From the NCBI RefSeq assembly GCF_039566955.1, contig NZ_CP154796.1:4526001-4590000 (forward strand): DNA of 64,000 bases, in the 5' to 3' direction. A program made the position numbers and the translations under genes. Below the pieces are notes generated by a model. The model was given only the letters and a program-made list of their open reading frames with translations. It searched no databases and was not told where the DNA came from. This document shows, one piece after another, positions 46,172 through 54,840 of this stretch. This DNA is from Micromonospora sp. DSM 45708 (lineage in GTDB: Bacteria > Actinomycetota > Actinomycetes > Mycobacteriales > Micromonosporaceae). Each line of letters opens with the position of its first letter. The stretch's first letter is position 1.

Positions 46172-47274
46172 CCGCCGTGCGGACGCCACCGCACACCGAG
46201 CCGGCGGCGGGCCGGGCGGGCCGGGCCGGTCGGCTGCCCGGCACCCGCACCGGCGCGGTGCTCACCGGCCTGGCCGCGGCGTGGCTGATCCTCGTGGTGG
46301 CGCACCGGCTGCTCAGCGGCCGGTGGTGGCTGTGGCTGGCGCCGGAGCTGATTCCGCCGCTGGCGTTCGTCGCCGTACCGGTGCTGCTGCTCGGCTCCGT
46401 GCCGCTGGCCGGACGGCTCCGGGCCCGGCTGGCGCTGCTCGCGGTGACCGGGCTGCTGCTCGGCGCGGACCTGGCCGGGCTGAACCCGGCCGTGTGGCGC
46501 ACCCCGCCGCCGGCGCCGGCGGGCGCGCTGCGCGTGGTCTCGTGGAACACGACGGTGTGGAACTCCACCGACGACCACGACGTGTTCTACGCCTCGCTGA
46601 CCGCCCGGCACGCCGACGTCTACCTCCTCCAGGAGTACAAGCCCGACGACGACCCGGCACGCCGCGACGCCGACCTGGCCCGGCTGCGGCGGGAGTTCCC
46701 CGGCTACCAGGTGGTGCTGCGCGGGGAGTTGGTCACCGTGACCCGGTTCCCGGTCGTCGCGACGACCGCGTTGCCGGCCGACCCGCCGCCGGGCGCGGAC
46801 TGGCGCACCGACTACTGGGAGGTCAAGTCGCTGCGCACCGACCTGCGGGTGGGAAGCCGCACGGTGTCGGTCTACAACACCCACATCCTGGTGCCGCTGG
46901 ATTTGAGCAGCCCGCTGCGCGAGCTGTTCTACGACCGCCGGCACGAGTTCTTCCAGCGGCGCGAGACGCAGTACCGGGCGCTCGCCGCCGACCTGGACCG
47001 CAATCCGAACCCGGTGCTGGTCGCCGGCGACCTCAACACCAGCCCGGCCATGGGCGACCTGGCCCGGCTCCGCGGCCGGCTCACCGACGCGGCCCGGGCC
47101 AGCGGGTCGGCGTACCCGACGTCGTGGACGATCGCCGGCCGACGCTGGTGGCGGCTGGACTGGACGTTCGTCTCCCCCGGATGGACCGTGCACCGCTACC
47201 GGCTGCGCGACGCGCGGGGCATGTCCGACCACCGGGTGCAGGACGTCGTGCTCTCCCTCGGCGGGTCCCGGTGA
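46168..47274 (+). CDS. Membrane-anchored EEP family protein (copy 2)
   Basis: 368 residues from GTG 46168. The layout is the same as for the protein at 42998: an N-terminal group of three membrane helices including HRLLSGRWWLWLAPELIPPLAF (compare HRALSGRWWFWLLPDLLPP), then the EEP domain with RVVSWNTTVWN, ADVYLLQEYKPDD, YNTHILVPL, VLVAGDLNTSPAMGDLARL and MSDHRVQDV. The two are clear paralogues from a duplication of a GT2-EEP gene pair. The catalytic residues are kept in both copies. Confidence 0.87.
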   Translation: MTAVRTPPHTEPAAGRAGRAGRLPGTRTGAVLTGLAAAWLILVVAHRLLSGRWWLWLAPELIPPLAFVAVPVLLLGSVPLAGRLRARLALLAVTGLLLGADLAGLNPAVWRTPPPAPAGALRVVSWNTTVWNSTDDHDVFYASLTARHADVYLLQEYKPDDDPARRDADLARLRREFPGYQVVLRGELVTVTRFPVVATTALPADPPPGADWRTDYWEVKSLRTDLRVGSRTVSVYNTHILVPLDLSSPLRELFYDRRHEFFQRRETQYRALAADLDRNPNPVLVAGDLNTSPAMGDLARLRGRLTDAARASGSAYPTSWTIAGRRWWRLDWTFVSPGWTVHRYRLRDARGMSDHRVQDVVLSLGGSR

Positions 47275-48257
47275 GCCGGGCGCGGGTGTGGGCCGCGCTG
47301 CGCGTGGTCGGGTACGCCGCCGTACTGGCCTTCCTCGGCTGGCAGGTGTGGCGGGTACGGCACGGGATGGCGGACAGCCTGCGGACGGTCGGCTGGGGCG
47401 CGGCGCTGACCGCCGGGGTCCTCGCCGCGGTCGGCGGCGTGCCCGGCTTCGTCGGCTGGCGGGTCCTGCTGGCCGGGCTGGGCACGAAACTGTCGCTGCG
47501 CGACGCCACCCGGGTCTACTTCCTCGCCGGGCTGACCCGCTACCTGCCGGGCGGGGTGTGGCCGACGGTCGCGCACGCCGCGATGGCCCGGCCGCTGCGC
47601 CAACCGCCGGCCCGGCTCGCCGCCGCGTTCCTGGCCAGCCAGGGACTCGCGGCGGTGTCCGGGGTGCTCGTCGGCGTCCTCGCGCTGCCCTGGCTGCTCG
47701 GGCAGAGCCGGTGGTGGTGGCTGCTGCTGCCGGCCTGCGTGGCCGCCGCCGCGCCGGTGCTCGCCCCGGGCCTGCTGGGCCGGCTGCTGGGCGCCGCCGC
47801 GCGGTTGCTGCGCCGGGGCGACACCGGGCCGCTGCTGCCCGGCCGCCCGACGCTGCTGGGCGCCACCGGGCTGATGGTGCTCGGCTGGCTGATCAGCGGC
47901 CTGCACATCACCGTGCTGGCGGTCGCCCTCGGCGCCGCGCCGGGCCCGGCGCTGCCGCTGGGCGTCGGCGGTTTCGCCCTCTCCGTGGTCGCCGGGCTCT
48001 GCGCCGTGGTGCTGCCGACCGGGCTCGGCGTACGCGAGGTCGCGCTCGCGCTCACCGTCGCCACCCTGGTCGGCGGCCCGGACCTGGTGACCCTCGTCGC
48101 GTTGAGCCGGGTGCTGCTGACCGTCGGCGACATCGGCTCGACGCTCGTCGTGCTCGCCCTGCTCGCCGTCACCGGCCGTCGCCGGGGCGGCCCACCGCAC
48201 GCCGCCACCCCGTCCCGTCCCGCCCCTGCCGACCGTCTCGAAGGAGTCTCCTCATGA
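47271..48257 (+). CDS. Integral membrane protein, lysylphosphatidylglycerol-synthase-TM/flippase-like
   Basis: 328 residues with about eight membrane helices, start GTG 47271 overlapping the EEP stop. Family marks are the central LTRYLPGGVWPTVAHAAMARPLRQP and the VVLPTGLGVREVALAL segment, seen in the LPG_synthase_TM (UPF0104) group. Proteins of this group include lipid flippases of MprF, so it may move the lipid-linked product of the operon across the membrane, an inference from context. The Ala/Pro tail is disordered. Confidence 0.82.
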   Translation: MSRARVWAALRVVGYAAVLAFLGWQVWRVRHGMADSLRTVGWGAALTAGVLAAVGGVPGFVGWRVLLAGLGTKLSLRDATRVYFLAGLTRYLPGGVWPTVAHAAMARPLRQPPARLAAAFLASQGLAAVSGVLVGVLALPWLLGQSRWWWLLLPACVAAAAPVLAPGLLGRLLGAAARLLRRGDTGPLLPGRPTLLGATGLMVLGWLISGLHITVLAVALGAAPGPALPLGVGGFALSVVAGLCAVVLPTGLGVREVALALTVATLVGGPDLVTLVALSRVLLTVGDIGSTLVVLALLAVTGRRRGGPPHAATPSRPAPADRLEGVSS

Positions 48258-49264
48258 CCGCCACCGACCTGCCGTCCGCGGCGTCCCCCGTCACCGGCGG
48301 CGGGCTGCGCGGCGGTGTCCGCCGGCTGCGCAGCGCCGTGCGTACCGCCTCCGGGGTGGAGGTGCTCTCCGCCCTGCCGTTCCTCGCCGGCCCGTTGGCG
48401 CGGCTGGAGCGCCGCCCCCTGCTGCACGGGCTGGTGCTCTCCGCGTTCGGGCTACGCCGGCCGATCTTCGTGGACTTCCCGGTGAGCCCGGAGCCGCGCT
48501 TCGGCTACGGCCGCCCCGACCATCCGGGCATCACCGAGCTGCTCGACCGGCGGCGGGACGCGTACGCCGCCACGCTCCGGCGGTTCCTCGGTCACGCCGA
48601 CCGGCTCGCCGCCGTCCCGCTGCACGGCGACCTCGACTCGGGCGAGCCGTACTGGCGCAACGGCTGGCTGCCGCCGCTGGACGCGCTGGCGCTCTACGGT
48701 TTCCTGGTCGAGCACGAACCACGGCGGTACGTCGAGATCGGCTCCGGCAACTCGACCAAGTTCGCCCGCCGGGCGGTCCGCGACCACGGGCTGCGTACCC
48801 GGATCACCTCGATCGACCCGGCGCCCCGGGCCAGCGTCGACGTGCTCTGCGACGACGTGGTCCGCGCGCCGCTGGAGCGGGCCGACCTGAGCCTGTTCGA
48901 CGAGTTGGACGCCGGTGACGTGGTCTTCTTCGACGGCTCGCACCGCAGCTTCATGGGCTCGGACGTGACGGTCTTCTTCTTCGAGGTGCTGCCCCGGCTG
49001 CGGCCCGGCGTGTTGGTGCAGGTGCACGACATCATGCTGCCCCGCGACTACCCACCGCAGTGGCGCTACCGGCACTACAACGAGCAGTACCTGCTGGCCG
49101 CGTTCCTGCTGGCCGCACCGGAGCGCTGGGAGATCGAGCTGCCCAACGCGTTCGTGGCCGGCGACCCGGAGCTGCGCGGGGTCGCGGCCCCGCTGTGGCG
49201 GCGTCTCGGGCTGGCCGAGCAGTTCCTGCCCGCGTCGTTCTGGCTGCGTCCGCGGGCGGACTGA
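48254..49264 (+). CDS. Class I SAM-dependent methyltransferase-like protein
   Basis: 336 residues from ATG 48254, ATGA overlap with the previous gene. The core has RYVEIGSGNSTKFARRAV (SAM site), SIDPAPRASVD, AGDVVFFDGSHRSFMGSDVTVFFFEVLPRLRPGVLVQVHDI, matching the Methyltransf_24 type found beside glycosyltransferases. The 130-residue N-terminal extension is not recognised. It is the last gene of the operon and is followed by a 12-base hairpin. A role in methylating the finished sugar or its lipid is likely. Confidence 0.85.
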   Translation: MTATDLPSAASPVTGGGLRGGVRRLRSAVRTASGVEVLSALPFLAGPLARLERRPLLHGLVLSAFGLRRPIFVDFPVSPEPRFGYGRPDHPGITELLDRRRDAYAATLRRFLGHADRLAAVPLHGDLDSGEPYWRNGWLPPLDALALYGFLVEHEPRRYVEIGSGNSTKFARRAVRDHGLRTRITSIDPAPRASVDVLCDDVVRAPLERADLSLFDELDAGDVVFFDGSHRSFMGSDVTVFFFEVLPRLRPGVLVQVHDIMLPRDYPPQWRYRHYNEQYLLAAFLLAAPERWEIELPNAFVAGDPELRGVAAPLWRRLGLAEQFLPASFWLRPRAD

Positions 49265-49291
49265 ACGGCCCGCGCCGCGGCGTCGGTGTCC

Positions 49292-49318
49292 GGTGTCAGC
49301 CCGTGGCGGGCTGACACC
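49292..49318 (+). terminator. Hairpin terminator closing the ten-gene operon
   Basis: Perfect 12-base stem GGTGTCAGCCCG/CGGGCTGACACC with loop TGG, 27 bases after the last stop codon. Confidence 0.8.
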
Positions 49319-49346
49319 GCACCCGGTCGGGCGTGAGGATGAGGGC

Positions 49347-50198
49347 ATGAGTTCGTCGCACCCCGTCGTCGACCCCGGTCCCGAGCCGCACCCGACCGCG
49401 GGCTCCGCCCCGGATCACGGCTACCTGCTCGACAACGCCCGGGCCGAGGCGGGCGAGCGGTTCACCTGGCTGGCCGAGCTGTTCGACGGTGTCACGCGTG
49501 GGCACTTCGACCGGCTCGGGGTGGGGCCGGGCTGGCGCTGCTGGGAGGTCGGCGCCGGTGGCCCCGGCATTCCCGAGGCCCTGGCCACGGCCGTCGGGCC
49601 AACCGGTCACGTGCTGGCCACGGACCTCGACCCGGCCTGGTTGGACCCGCACGGCGGGTACGAGGTGCGCCGGCACGACATCGTCGCGGACCCGCCGCCG
49701 CAGCCCGGCACGTTCGACCTGGTCCACGCGCGGCTCGTGCTCCTTCACGTGCCCGACCGGGTCCGGGCGTTGGCGACGATGGCGGCGGCGCTGCGGCCCG
49801 GCGGTTGGCTGGTGGTGGAGGACGCCGACACCGAGTTGCAGCCACTGGCCTGCCTCGACGAGGTCGGCCCGGCGCAGCGGCGCGCCAACCGGCTGCGGCG
49901 GGCCGTCCGGGAGTTGCTGACCCGCCGCGGCGCCGATCTGCGCTTCGGCCGGACGCTGCCGCGGGCGTTGCGGGCGGCGGGGCTGGTCGACGTGACGGCC
50001 GCCGGCTGCTTCCCGATCGGTGGGCTGGCCTGCGACCGGCTGGAAGCCGCGACGGTGCGCATGGTCCGTGGCGAGTTGCTCGCCGCGGGGCTGGCCGACG
50101 ACGTCGAGATCGACGCCCACCTGGCCGCCGTCGAGGCCGGCGAACTCGACCTCACGCTCGCGCCGCTGATCTCGGCCTGGGGACGCCGCCCGGGCTGA
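49347..50198 (+). CDS. SAM-dependent methyltransferase (UbiE/Methyltransf_25 type)
   Basis: 283 residues from ATG 49347; GAGGATGAGGG precedes it. The SAM-binding motif is CWEVGAGGPGIPEALATAVG with VLATDLDPAWL, then TFDLVHARLVLLHVPDRVRALATMAAALRPGGWLVVED. The C-terminal half may bind the substrate. It lies after the operon terminator, so it is probably expressed separately. Nothing in its context shows the substrate. Confidence 0.88.
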   Translation: MSSSHPVVDPGPEPHPTAGSAPDHGYLLDNARAEAGERFTWLAELFDGVTRGHFDRLGVGPGWRCWEVGAGGPGIPEALATAVGPTGHVLATDLDPAWLDPHGGYEVRRHDIVADPPPQPGTFDLVHARLVLLHVPDRVRALATMAAALRPGGWLVVEDADTELQPLACLDEVGPAQRRANRLRRAVRELLTRRGADLRFGRTLPRALRAAGLVDVTAAGCFPIGGLACDRLEAATVRMVRGELLAAGLADDVEIDAHLAAVEAGELDLTLAPLISAWGRRPG

Positions 50199-50415
50199 CC
50201 TGTCGTCCCGGGCCGGCGGTCGCCGGGAAGCCGTTGCCCTCGCTGGCGTCGTACGGAGTCGGTACCGGTACGACCAGCGTGGTGGCCGAAAGCCCGTCGC
50301 CCGGTCAACCGACGCCCTGAACGACGCCCCGGCGACGGAACCTGGACGAAGCTGATCACCTCTTACTTGACAGGATGCGCTGGAGTACGTAGCGCGCGGG
50401 GCGGACAATGGGCGA

Positions 50416-51396
50416 ATGCTGGAGCGAATGGCGGTAGGCACCGTCGGACCGACGGCACGGCTGGCTGCGGGGCATATCTGTAGACGAATGAAGCGCAGAC
50501 ACCACTACACCGAAACGGTGGTCCGGCTGATGGCGGATGCGCGGGACGATCGGGTGTCGGCGATGGCCGAGGCGGCCCTCGTTAGGGCCTGGGCCAGCGA
50601 CCGGACGGCGCCCAACCGCATCTGGGCCGCCCTGGTCGACAGACCGAAGCTGGCGTTGCGGTTCCTCCTCGCGCCCGCGCCGGACTGCCCGCACGAGCCG
50701 TTGGTGCGGCTGGTCACCGCGCCACCGGACGGCGGCCGGGTGCTGCGGGCCGCGCAGGGCTCCCCCGACCCCGAGATGCGTGAGGCGATGGCCGACGTGC
50801 TGCGCGCCACCGACCATCCGGTTCTCCTCGCGGACTTCGACGAGGCCCTGGGCGGTACGGACACGCCGTCCCAGGTGGTCCTCGACCTCGCACTGGACAA
50901 CCCCCATCTGTGCCGGCCCGCGCCGCTGGGGAGGTACCACACCGGGCTCGCCGTCGTCCCGATCCGGAAAGGACGGCTCGACCTGCTCGACAGCTACGAC
51001 CCGGCGAGGCTGGTGTCGACACTGGCGCGCGTCGCGGGCCGGACGTTCCCCGCGCCCGTCGTCGAGGTGTGCCGCCAGCGGCTCCGCGCGCTGGGTCCCG
51101 GCCCGGCCCGCGAGCAGCTGTGCGTGCTCGCCATCGAGGGCGACGCCGAGGCGCTGGCCGCCGCCAGGGACAGTGGCCAGGAGCCGGAATCTCCGGAGCT
51201 GCTGCCTCTCTTCCTCTTCCGCACCGAGCAGTGGCAGCGGTATGACGCTCTGGATCCCGACGGCACGCTGCTGGACAAGCACGCCGCGGGGCTCGACGAC
51301 GACGTCCTGATCGATCTGGCCGGGATCGCTCGGCGGAACGGACGCAAGGGACCGGAGCCGACATCGTCAAGGTCGACGCTCCTGACCGGCTTCTGA
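50416..51396 (+). CDS. Hypothetical helical-repeat protein
   Basis: 326 residues if ATG 50416 is used; ATG 50428 and 50488 are also possible. It is rich in Ala, Leu and Arg, with successive 20-40-residue helix pairs (ALVRAWASDRTAPNRIWAALVDRPKLALRFLL, DPEMREAMADVLRATDHPVLLADFDEAL) as in leucine-rich-variant or HEAT-like repeats of actinomycete hypothetical proteins. There is no signal peptide. The gene stands alone between the methyltransferase and the tryptophan-dioxygenase operon, which has no visible link to it. Confidence 0.65.
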   Translation: MLERMAVGTVGPTARLAAGHICRRMKRRHHYTETVVRLMADARDDRVSAMAEAALVRAWASDRTAPNRIWAALVDRPKLALRFLLAPAPDCPHEPLVRLVTAPPDGGRVLRAAQGSPDPEMREAMADVLRATDHPVLLADFDEALGGTDTPSQVVLDLALDNPHLCRPAPLGRYHTGLAVVPIRKGRLDLLDSYDPARLVSTLARVAGRTFPAPVVEVCRQRLRALGPGPAREQLCVLAIEGDAEALAAARDSGQEPESPELLPLFLFRTEQWQRYDALDPDGTLLDKHAAGLDDDVLIDLAGIARRNGRKGPEPTSSRSTLLTGF

Positions 51397-51433
51397 CCGG
51401 CTCCACCCGTCACTGGGGTACGCATCTGACGGC

Positions 51434-51586
51434 ATGAACCGGTGGCAGCCCACACACCCGACCATCTCCGAATTCACCACGAAGAAACACTACGGACACC
51501 AATTCCGAACAAAGGGCCATGTTGGTCCGCCAATCGATGAAGTGATCGGCTGCGACTCTGGCGCATCGGCTTTCGTCATTGGATAA
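51434..51586 (+). other. 50-codon ORF in AT-richer leader upstream of TDO operon
   Basis: ATG 51434 opens a frame to TAA 51586, beginning MNRWQPTHPTISEF and ending ASAFVIG. It lies in the AT-richest stretch of this part of the window, with about 64% GC at third positions against over 90% in neighbours, and has no clear ribosome site. It may be leader, foreign DNA, or chance. Confidence 0.25.
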
Positions 51587-51639
51587 TGGCCCGGCCGCAC
51601 CGCCGCCCCGGCGTGCCGTCGCCGAGTGGAGGCCATTCC

Positions 51640-52332
51640 TTGAAGCGCGACAAGTCGCCCACCCTGCCCGGGTCGGGCGCCACCGACTACGCGCGTTACA
51701 TGCGGACCGACGTGCTGCTCGGACTGCAACGACAACCGGACGAAGTCATTCACCGCGATGAGTTGCTGTTCCAGGTGGTGCACCAGTCCAGCGAGTTGTG
51801 GCTCAAACTGGCCGCCGCCGAGGTGACCGAGACGACCGCGCGGGTGACCGCCGGGGACCTGGCCACGGCACAGGCCCTGCTGACGCGGGCGGCGCTCGCC
51901 GTACGGCTGGTCACCGACCAGTTGGAGATGTTGGGCCACCTGTCTCCCGGGGACTTCCAGGCGATGCAGCCCGCGCTGGGCAACGGGTCCGGCGCCGAGT
52001 CGCCGGGCTGGCGGCACGTCCAGGCGGCCAGCCGGAAACTCGGCCGCGCCTTCGCCGATCACCTCGCCGCCCACGGGACGACCGCGGTGGACCTGCGACC
52101 GGCGGACCGCGCCGATCCGGCCTGCCGGCTCGCCGAGACGATGGTGGAGTGGGACGAGCGGGTGGCGCTGTGGCGCTTCCGGCACTACCAGGTGGCGCTG
52201 CGGGTCGGCGGCCACGCCCCGGCCAGCACGCCGAACAGTTCGGCGGCCGTGCTCGCCAAGCTCGTCGAGCACCGGTTCTTCCCGGAGCTGTGGCAGGCCC
52301 GACTCCACTCCCCCGGCACCGACCCGCTCTGA
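51640..52332 (+). CDS. Tryptophan 2,3-dioxygenase family protein
   Basis: 230 residues from TTG 51640, which has GGAGG seven bases upstream and explains why longer starts give no family sequence. TDO motifs are clear: LLFQVVHQSSELWLK, the substrate-site region, LEMLGHLSPGDFQAMQPALGNGSGAESPGWRHV and WRFRHYQVALRVGGHAPAST with the haem-ligand His. TDO opens the indole ring of tryptophan to N-formylkynurenine. It is somewhat short. It starts an operon with a second TDO-like protein, a kynureninase-like enzyme and a methyltransferase. Confidence 0.87.
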   Translation: MKRDKSPTLPGSGATDYARYMRTDVLLGLQRQPDEVIHRDELLFQVVHQSSELWLKLAAAEVTETTARVTAGDLATAQALLTRAALAVRLVTDQLEMLGHLSPGDFQAMQPALGNGSGAESPGWRHVQAASRKLGRAFADHLAAHGTTAVDLRPADRADPACRLAETMVEWDERVALWRFRHYQVALRVGGHAPASTPNSSAAVLAKLVEHRFFPELWQARLHSPGTDPL

Positions 52333-52399
52333 CGGCCCCCGTCCGCCGCAGGGCCGAGGGCGCCTGCGTGCTTGTCGTCCCCACCTCGAAGGGCTGTCC

Positions 52400-53668
52400 G
52401 TGCACGAATTGACGAGCTGGTTGTCCGGAACGACGGATCCCCGCGCCTTCCCCTACGCGGCGGTGTTGCGAGAGTTCCACCGGGTCGGCAAACACTTCGT
52501 CGATCCGCGACTCCTCGAGTTGCTCGACGAGGCGCGGCGACGGCTCACCGGCTCCGGGCCGACCGGGAGCGGTACGGCGCCGGGGCTCCTCGACGACTTC
52601 ATCGATGTCACGCTCGACAAGTGGGACGGGCGGTACGACTACCGCAGCTATCTGGCACTGCGTCTGCTGCGGTTGCCGTCCGGCGAGGACGACCCGGCCG
52701 CGACCGGGGACGACGACACCACCACGCGACACGCCCGCGACCGGTTGTTCGTCCGGCTGGTCGCCGACGCGCTGGCGTTCGAACTCGCCGCTGCCCGGGG
52801 CGCCGCCGACCTGCTCCCGCTCCAGCGTCCCGCGTGGACGGTGGTGGTCAAGCGCTGCCGGCTCGGCGTCCGGGCCGCCGCCCCCGCGCTCCTGCGGCTC
52901 GGCTGCCAGGCGTCGCCCGACGACGGCACCCCGGCTGATGCCGCAGCCGCACTGCACGCCCTCGCCGCCACCCTCGATCCCCCGGCGGACGTACCGCTGC
53001 GACTGAGCATGTTGCCGGTCCACGTGACACACGACGAGTACCTGTTCATCCGGGTGCTGCAAGCGTACGAGTGCCTGTTCGCCGCGCTCGCCGACGAACT
53101 CGGCGCCGCCGTCGCCGCGCTGGCCGACGCCCGGCCCACCCCCGCAGCCGACCGGCTGGCGTACGCCCACGATCTGCTCGACGGCGCCGGCCCGCTGTTC
53201 TCGCTGCTGGCGACCATGCAGCCGGAGTCGTTCCAGACGTTCCGGCAGTACACCGAGGGGGCCAGCGCCATCCAGTCCCGCTCCTACAAGCGGGTGGAGT
53301 CGCTCTGTCGGACCCCGCTCCAGGAGCGCCTCGACTCGGTGGCGTACCAGGCGGTTCCCGAGGTGCGGGCCCGGGTCCGGGCCGGCCAGGCGACGGTCGA
53401 CGAGGCGTACCGCTCGGCCGTGGCCGACGGTCGGCTCGACGGCCCGGACCGACGTCTGGTGGCGCGGCGGATGGAGGCGTTCGCCAGCGCCCTGTTCCGG
53501 TGGCGGCACACCCACCACCGCATCGCCACCCGGATGCTCGGTCGCCGTTCCGGCACCGGCTACACCGAGGGCACGCCCTACCTGGCGGCGGTCCGGGACG
53601 TGCCGGTCTTCACGTCCGTCGACCCCCGTCCCGGCCCGTTCCAAGCCGTAGGAGGCCCGCGCGCATGA
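52400..53668 (+). CDS. Divergent TDO-superfamily haem protein
   Basis: 422 residues from GTG 52400. The C-terminal half resembles TDO: ATMQPESFQTFRQYTEGASAIQSRSYKRVESLC (compare DFxxFR...ASGFQS) and WRHTHHRIATRMLGRRSGTGYTEGTPYL with the probable haem His. The N-terminal half (residues 1-200) is an all-helical part typical of the larger family members. Relatives with changed chemistry, such as MarE and PrnB, occur in antibiotic clusters, so this protein may not open the ring as ordinary TDO does. It overlaps the next gene by four bases. Confidence 0.75.
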   Translation: MHELTSWLSGTTDPRAFPYAAVLREFHRVGKHFVDPRLLELLDEARRRLTGSGPTGSGTAPGLLDDFIDVTLDKWDGRYDYRSYLALRLLRLPSGEDDPAATGDDDTTTRHARDRLFVRLVADALAFELAAARGAADLLPLQRPAWTVVVKRCRLGVRAAAPALLRLGCQASPDDGTPADAAAALHALAATLDPPADVPLRLSMLPVHVTHDEYLFIRVLQAYECLFAALADELGAAVAALADARPTPAADRLAYAHDLLDGAGPLFSLLATMQPESFQTFRQYTEGASAIQSRSYKRVESLCRTPLQERLDSVAYQAVPEVRARVRAGQATVDEAYRSAVADGRLDGPDRRLVARRMEAFASALFRWRHTHHRIATRMLGRRSGTGYTEGTPYLAAVRDVPVFTSVDPRPGPFQAVGGPRA

Positions 53669-54840
53669 GCCCGCCCGAACCGGGACCCGGCAACACGCCG
53701 CGGTGCCTCGACGAGGTCACGCACGCCGCGCTGCGGGCGGAGTTCCCGGTGCTGCGAGACTGCGTGTACCTGAACAGCAACTCCACCGGCGCGGTGCCGG
53801 CCGGGGCCGAGGCGGTGTTGCGCGACTACTGGGCGACGCTGCGCACCTGGCGCGACGACGTCTGGCAGGGCTGGCACGTCGGCCTCGACCGGTACGCGGA
53901 CTCGCTGGCCCGCCTTCTCGGCGCGCCACCCGGCAGCGTGGTCACCGACGGGAACCTCAGCACGCTGCTGGCCCGGGTGGCCTCCTGCTTCGACTACCGT
54001 CCGCCCCGCGACCGCGTCGTCACCACCGACCTGGAGTACCCCACCGTCCCGTTCATCTTCCGGGCGTTCCGCCGCTACGGCGCGCGGCTGGATGTGGTCG
54101 GTGACGGCGGCCCCCACCTCGACCAGGACGCCCTGGAGGCACGCCTCGACGAGCGGACGCTGCTGGTGTGCGTGTCGCACGCCAGCTTCACCTCCGGCGC
54201 CACCGTCGACCTGCCCCGCCTGGTCGCCCGCGCCCACGACGTCGGCGCGCTGGTCGTCGTCGACGCCTTCCAGACCGTCGGCGTGGTGCCGCTGGACGTC
54301 GCCGCCCTCGACGTCGACATCGTGCTCGGCGGCGCGCACAAGTGGCTCTGCGGTGTCGGCACCGCCTTCCTCTACGTCCGGCCGGACCTGGCGTCGACGC
54401 TGGAACCGGCGGCCACCGGCTGGCAGGCCGGGGACCGGGCGTTGACGTTCCAGCCGTCCGACGGTTGGGCGCCCGGCGCGCAGCGGTTCGCCGGCGGCAC
54501 GCCGTACCCGCTCACCGCCCTGATCTCGCAGGTCGGCCTCGACCTGCTGGCGGGGGTCGGCGCCGAGGCCGTCCGGGCGCACTCCCTGGTCCTCACCCAG
54601 CGGGTCCTGGACCGGGCCGCGGCGGCCGGGATCCGTGTGGTCAGCCCCACCTCGCCCCAGCGCCGCGGCGGCGTGGTCTGCCTGGACGTCCCCGACGGCG
54701 AGGCGGTCAAGCACCGGCTGATCGCCCAGCGGCTGATCGGTAGCTGGCGCGGCTACCTCCGGATCGGGCCGCACGTCTACAACACCCTCGACGAGGTCGA
54801 CGCGTTCATGGACGCGCTGACGAAGGAGCTGCACCGATGA
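53665..54840 (+). CDS. Kynureninase-like class V PLP enzyme
   Basis: 391 residues from ATG 53665, GGAGG upstream, ATGA overlap. Family signs are VYLNSNSTGAVPAGAEAVLRDYW, VSHASFTSGATVDLPRLVARAHDVGALVVVDAFQTVGVVPLDV and the Schiff-base Lys in IVLGGAHKWLCGVGTAFLYVRPDL (about residue 228). It would cleave kynurenine or 3-hydroxykynurenine to an anthranilate and alanine, or act as a related aminotransferase. Position after two TDO-type genes supports the kynurenine role. Confidence 0.85.
   Translation: MSPPEPGPGNTPRCLDEVTHAALRAEFPVLRDCVYLNSNSTGAVPAGAEAVLRDYWATLRTWRDDVWQGWHVGLDRYADSLARLLGAPPGSVVTDGNLSTLLARVASCFDYRPPRDRVVTTDLEYPTVPFIFRAFRRYGARLDVVGDGGPHLDQDALEARLDERTLLVCVSHASFTSGATVDLPRLVARAHDVGALVVVDAFQTVGVVPLDVAALDVDIVLGGAHKWLCGVGTAFLYVRPDLASTLEPAATGWQAGDRALTFQPSDGWAPGAQRFAGGTPYPLTALISQVGLDLLAGVGAEAVRAHSLVLTQRVLDRAAAAGIRVVSPTSPQRRGGVVCLDVPDGEAVKHRLIAQRLIGSWRGYLRIGPHVYNTLDEVDAFMDALTKELHR

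Noticed and set aside
38476..49264. The operon as a mycobacterial-type arabinogalactan locus
   Set aside because: Only the UbiA-like protein fits; EmbABC-, AftA- and DprE-type genes are absent.
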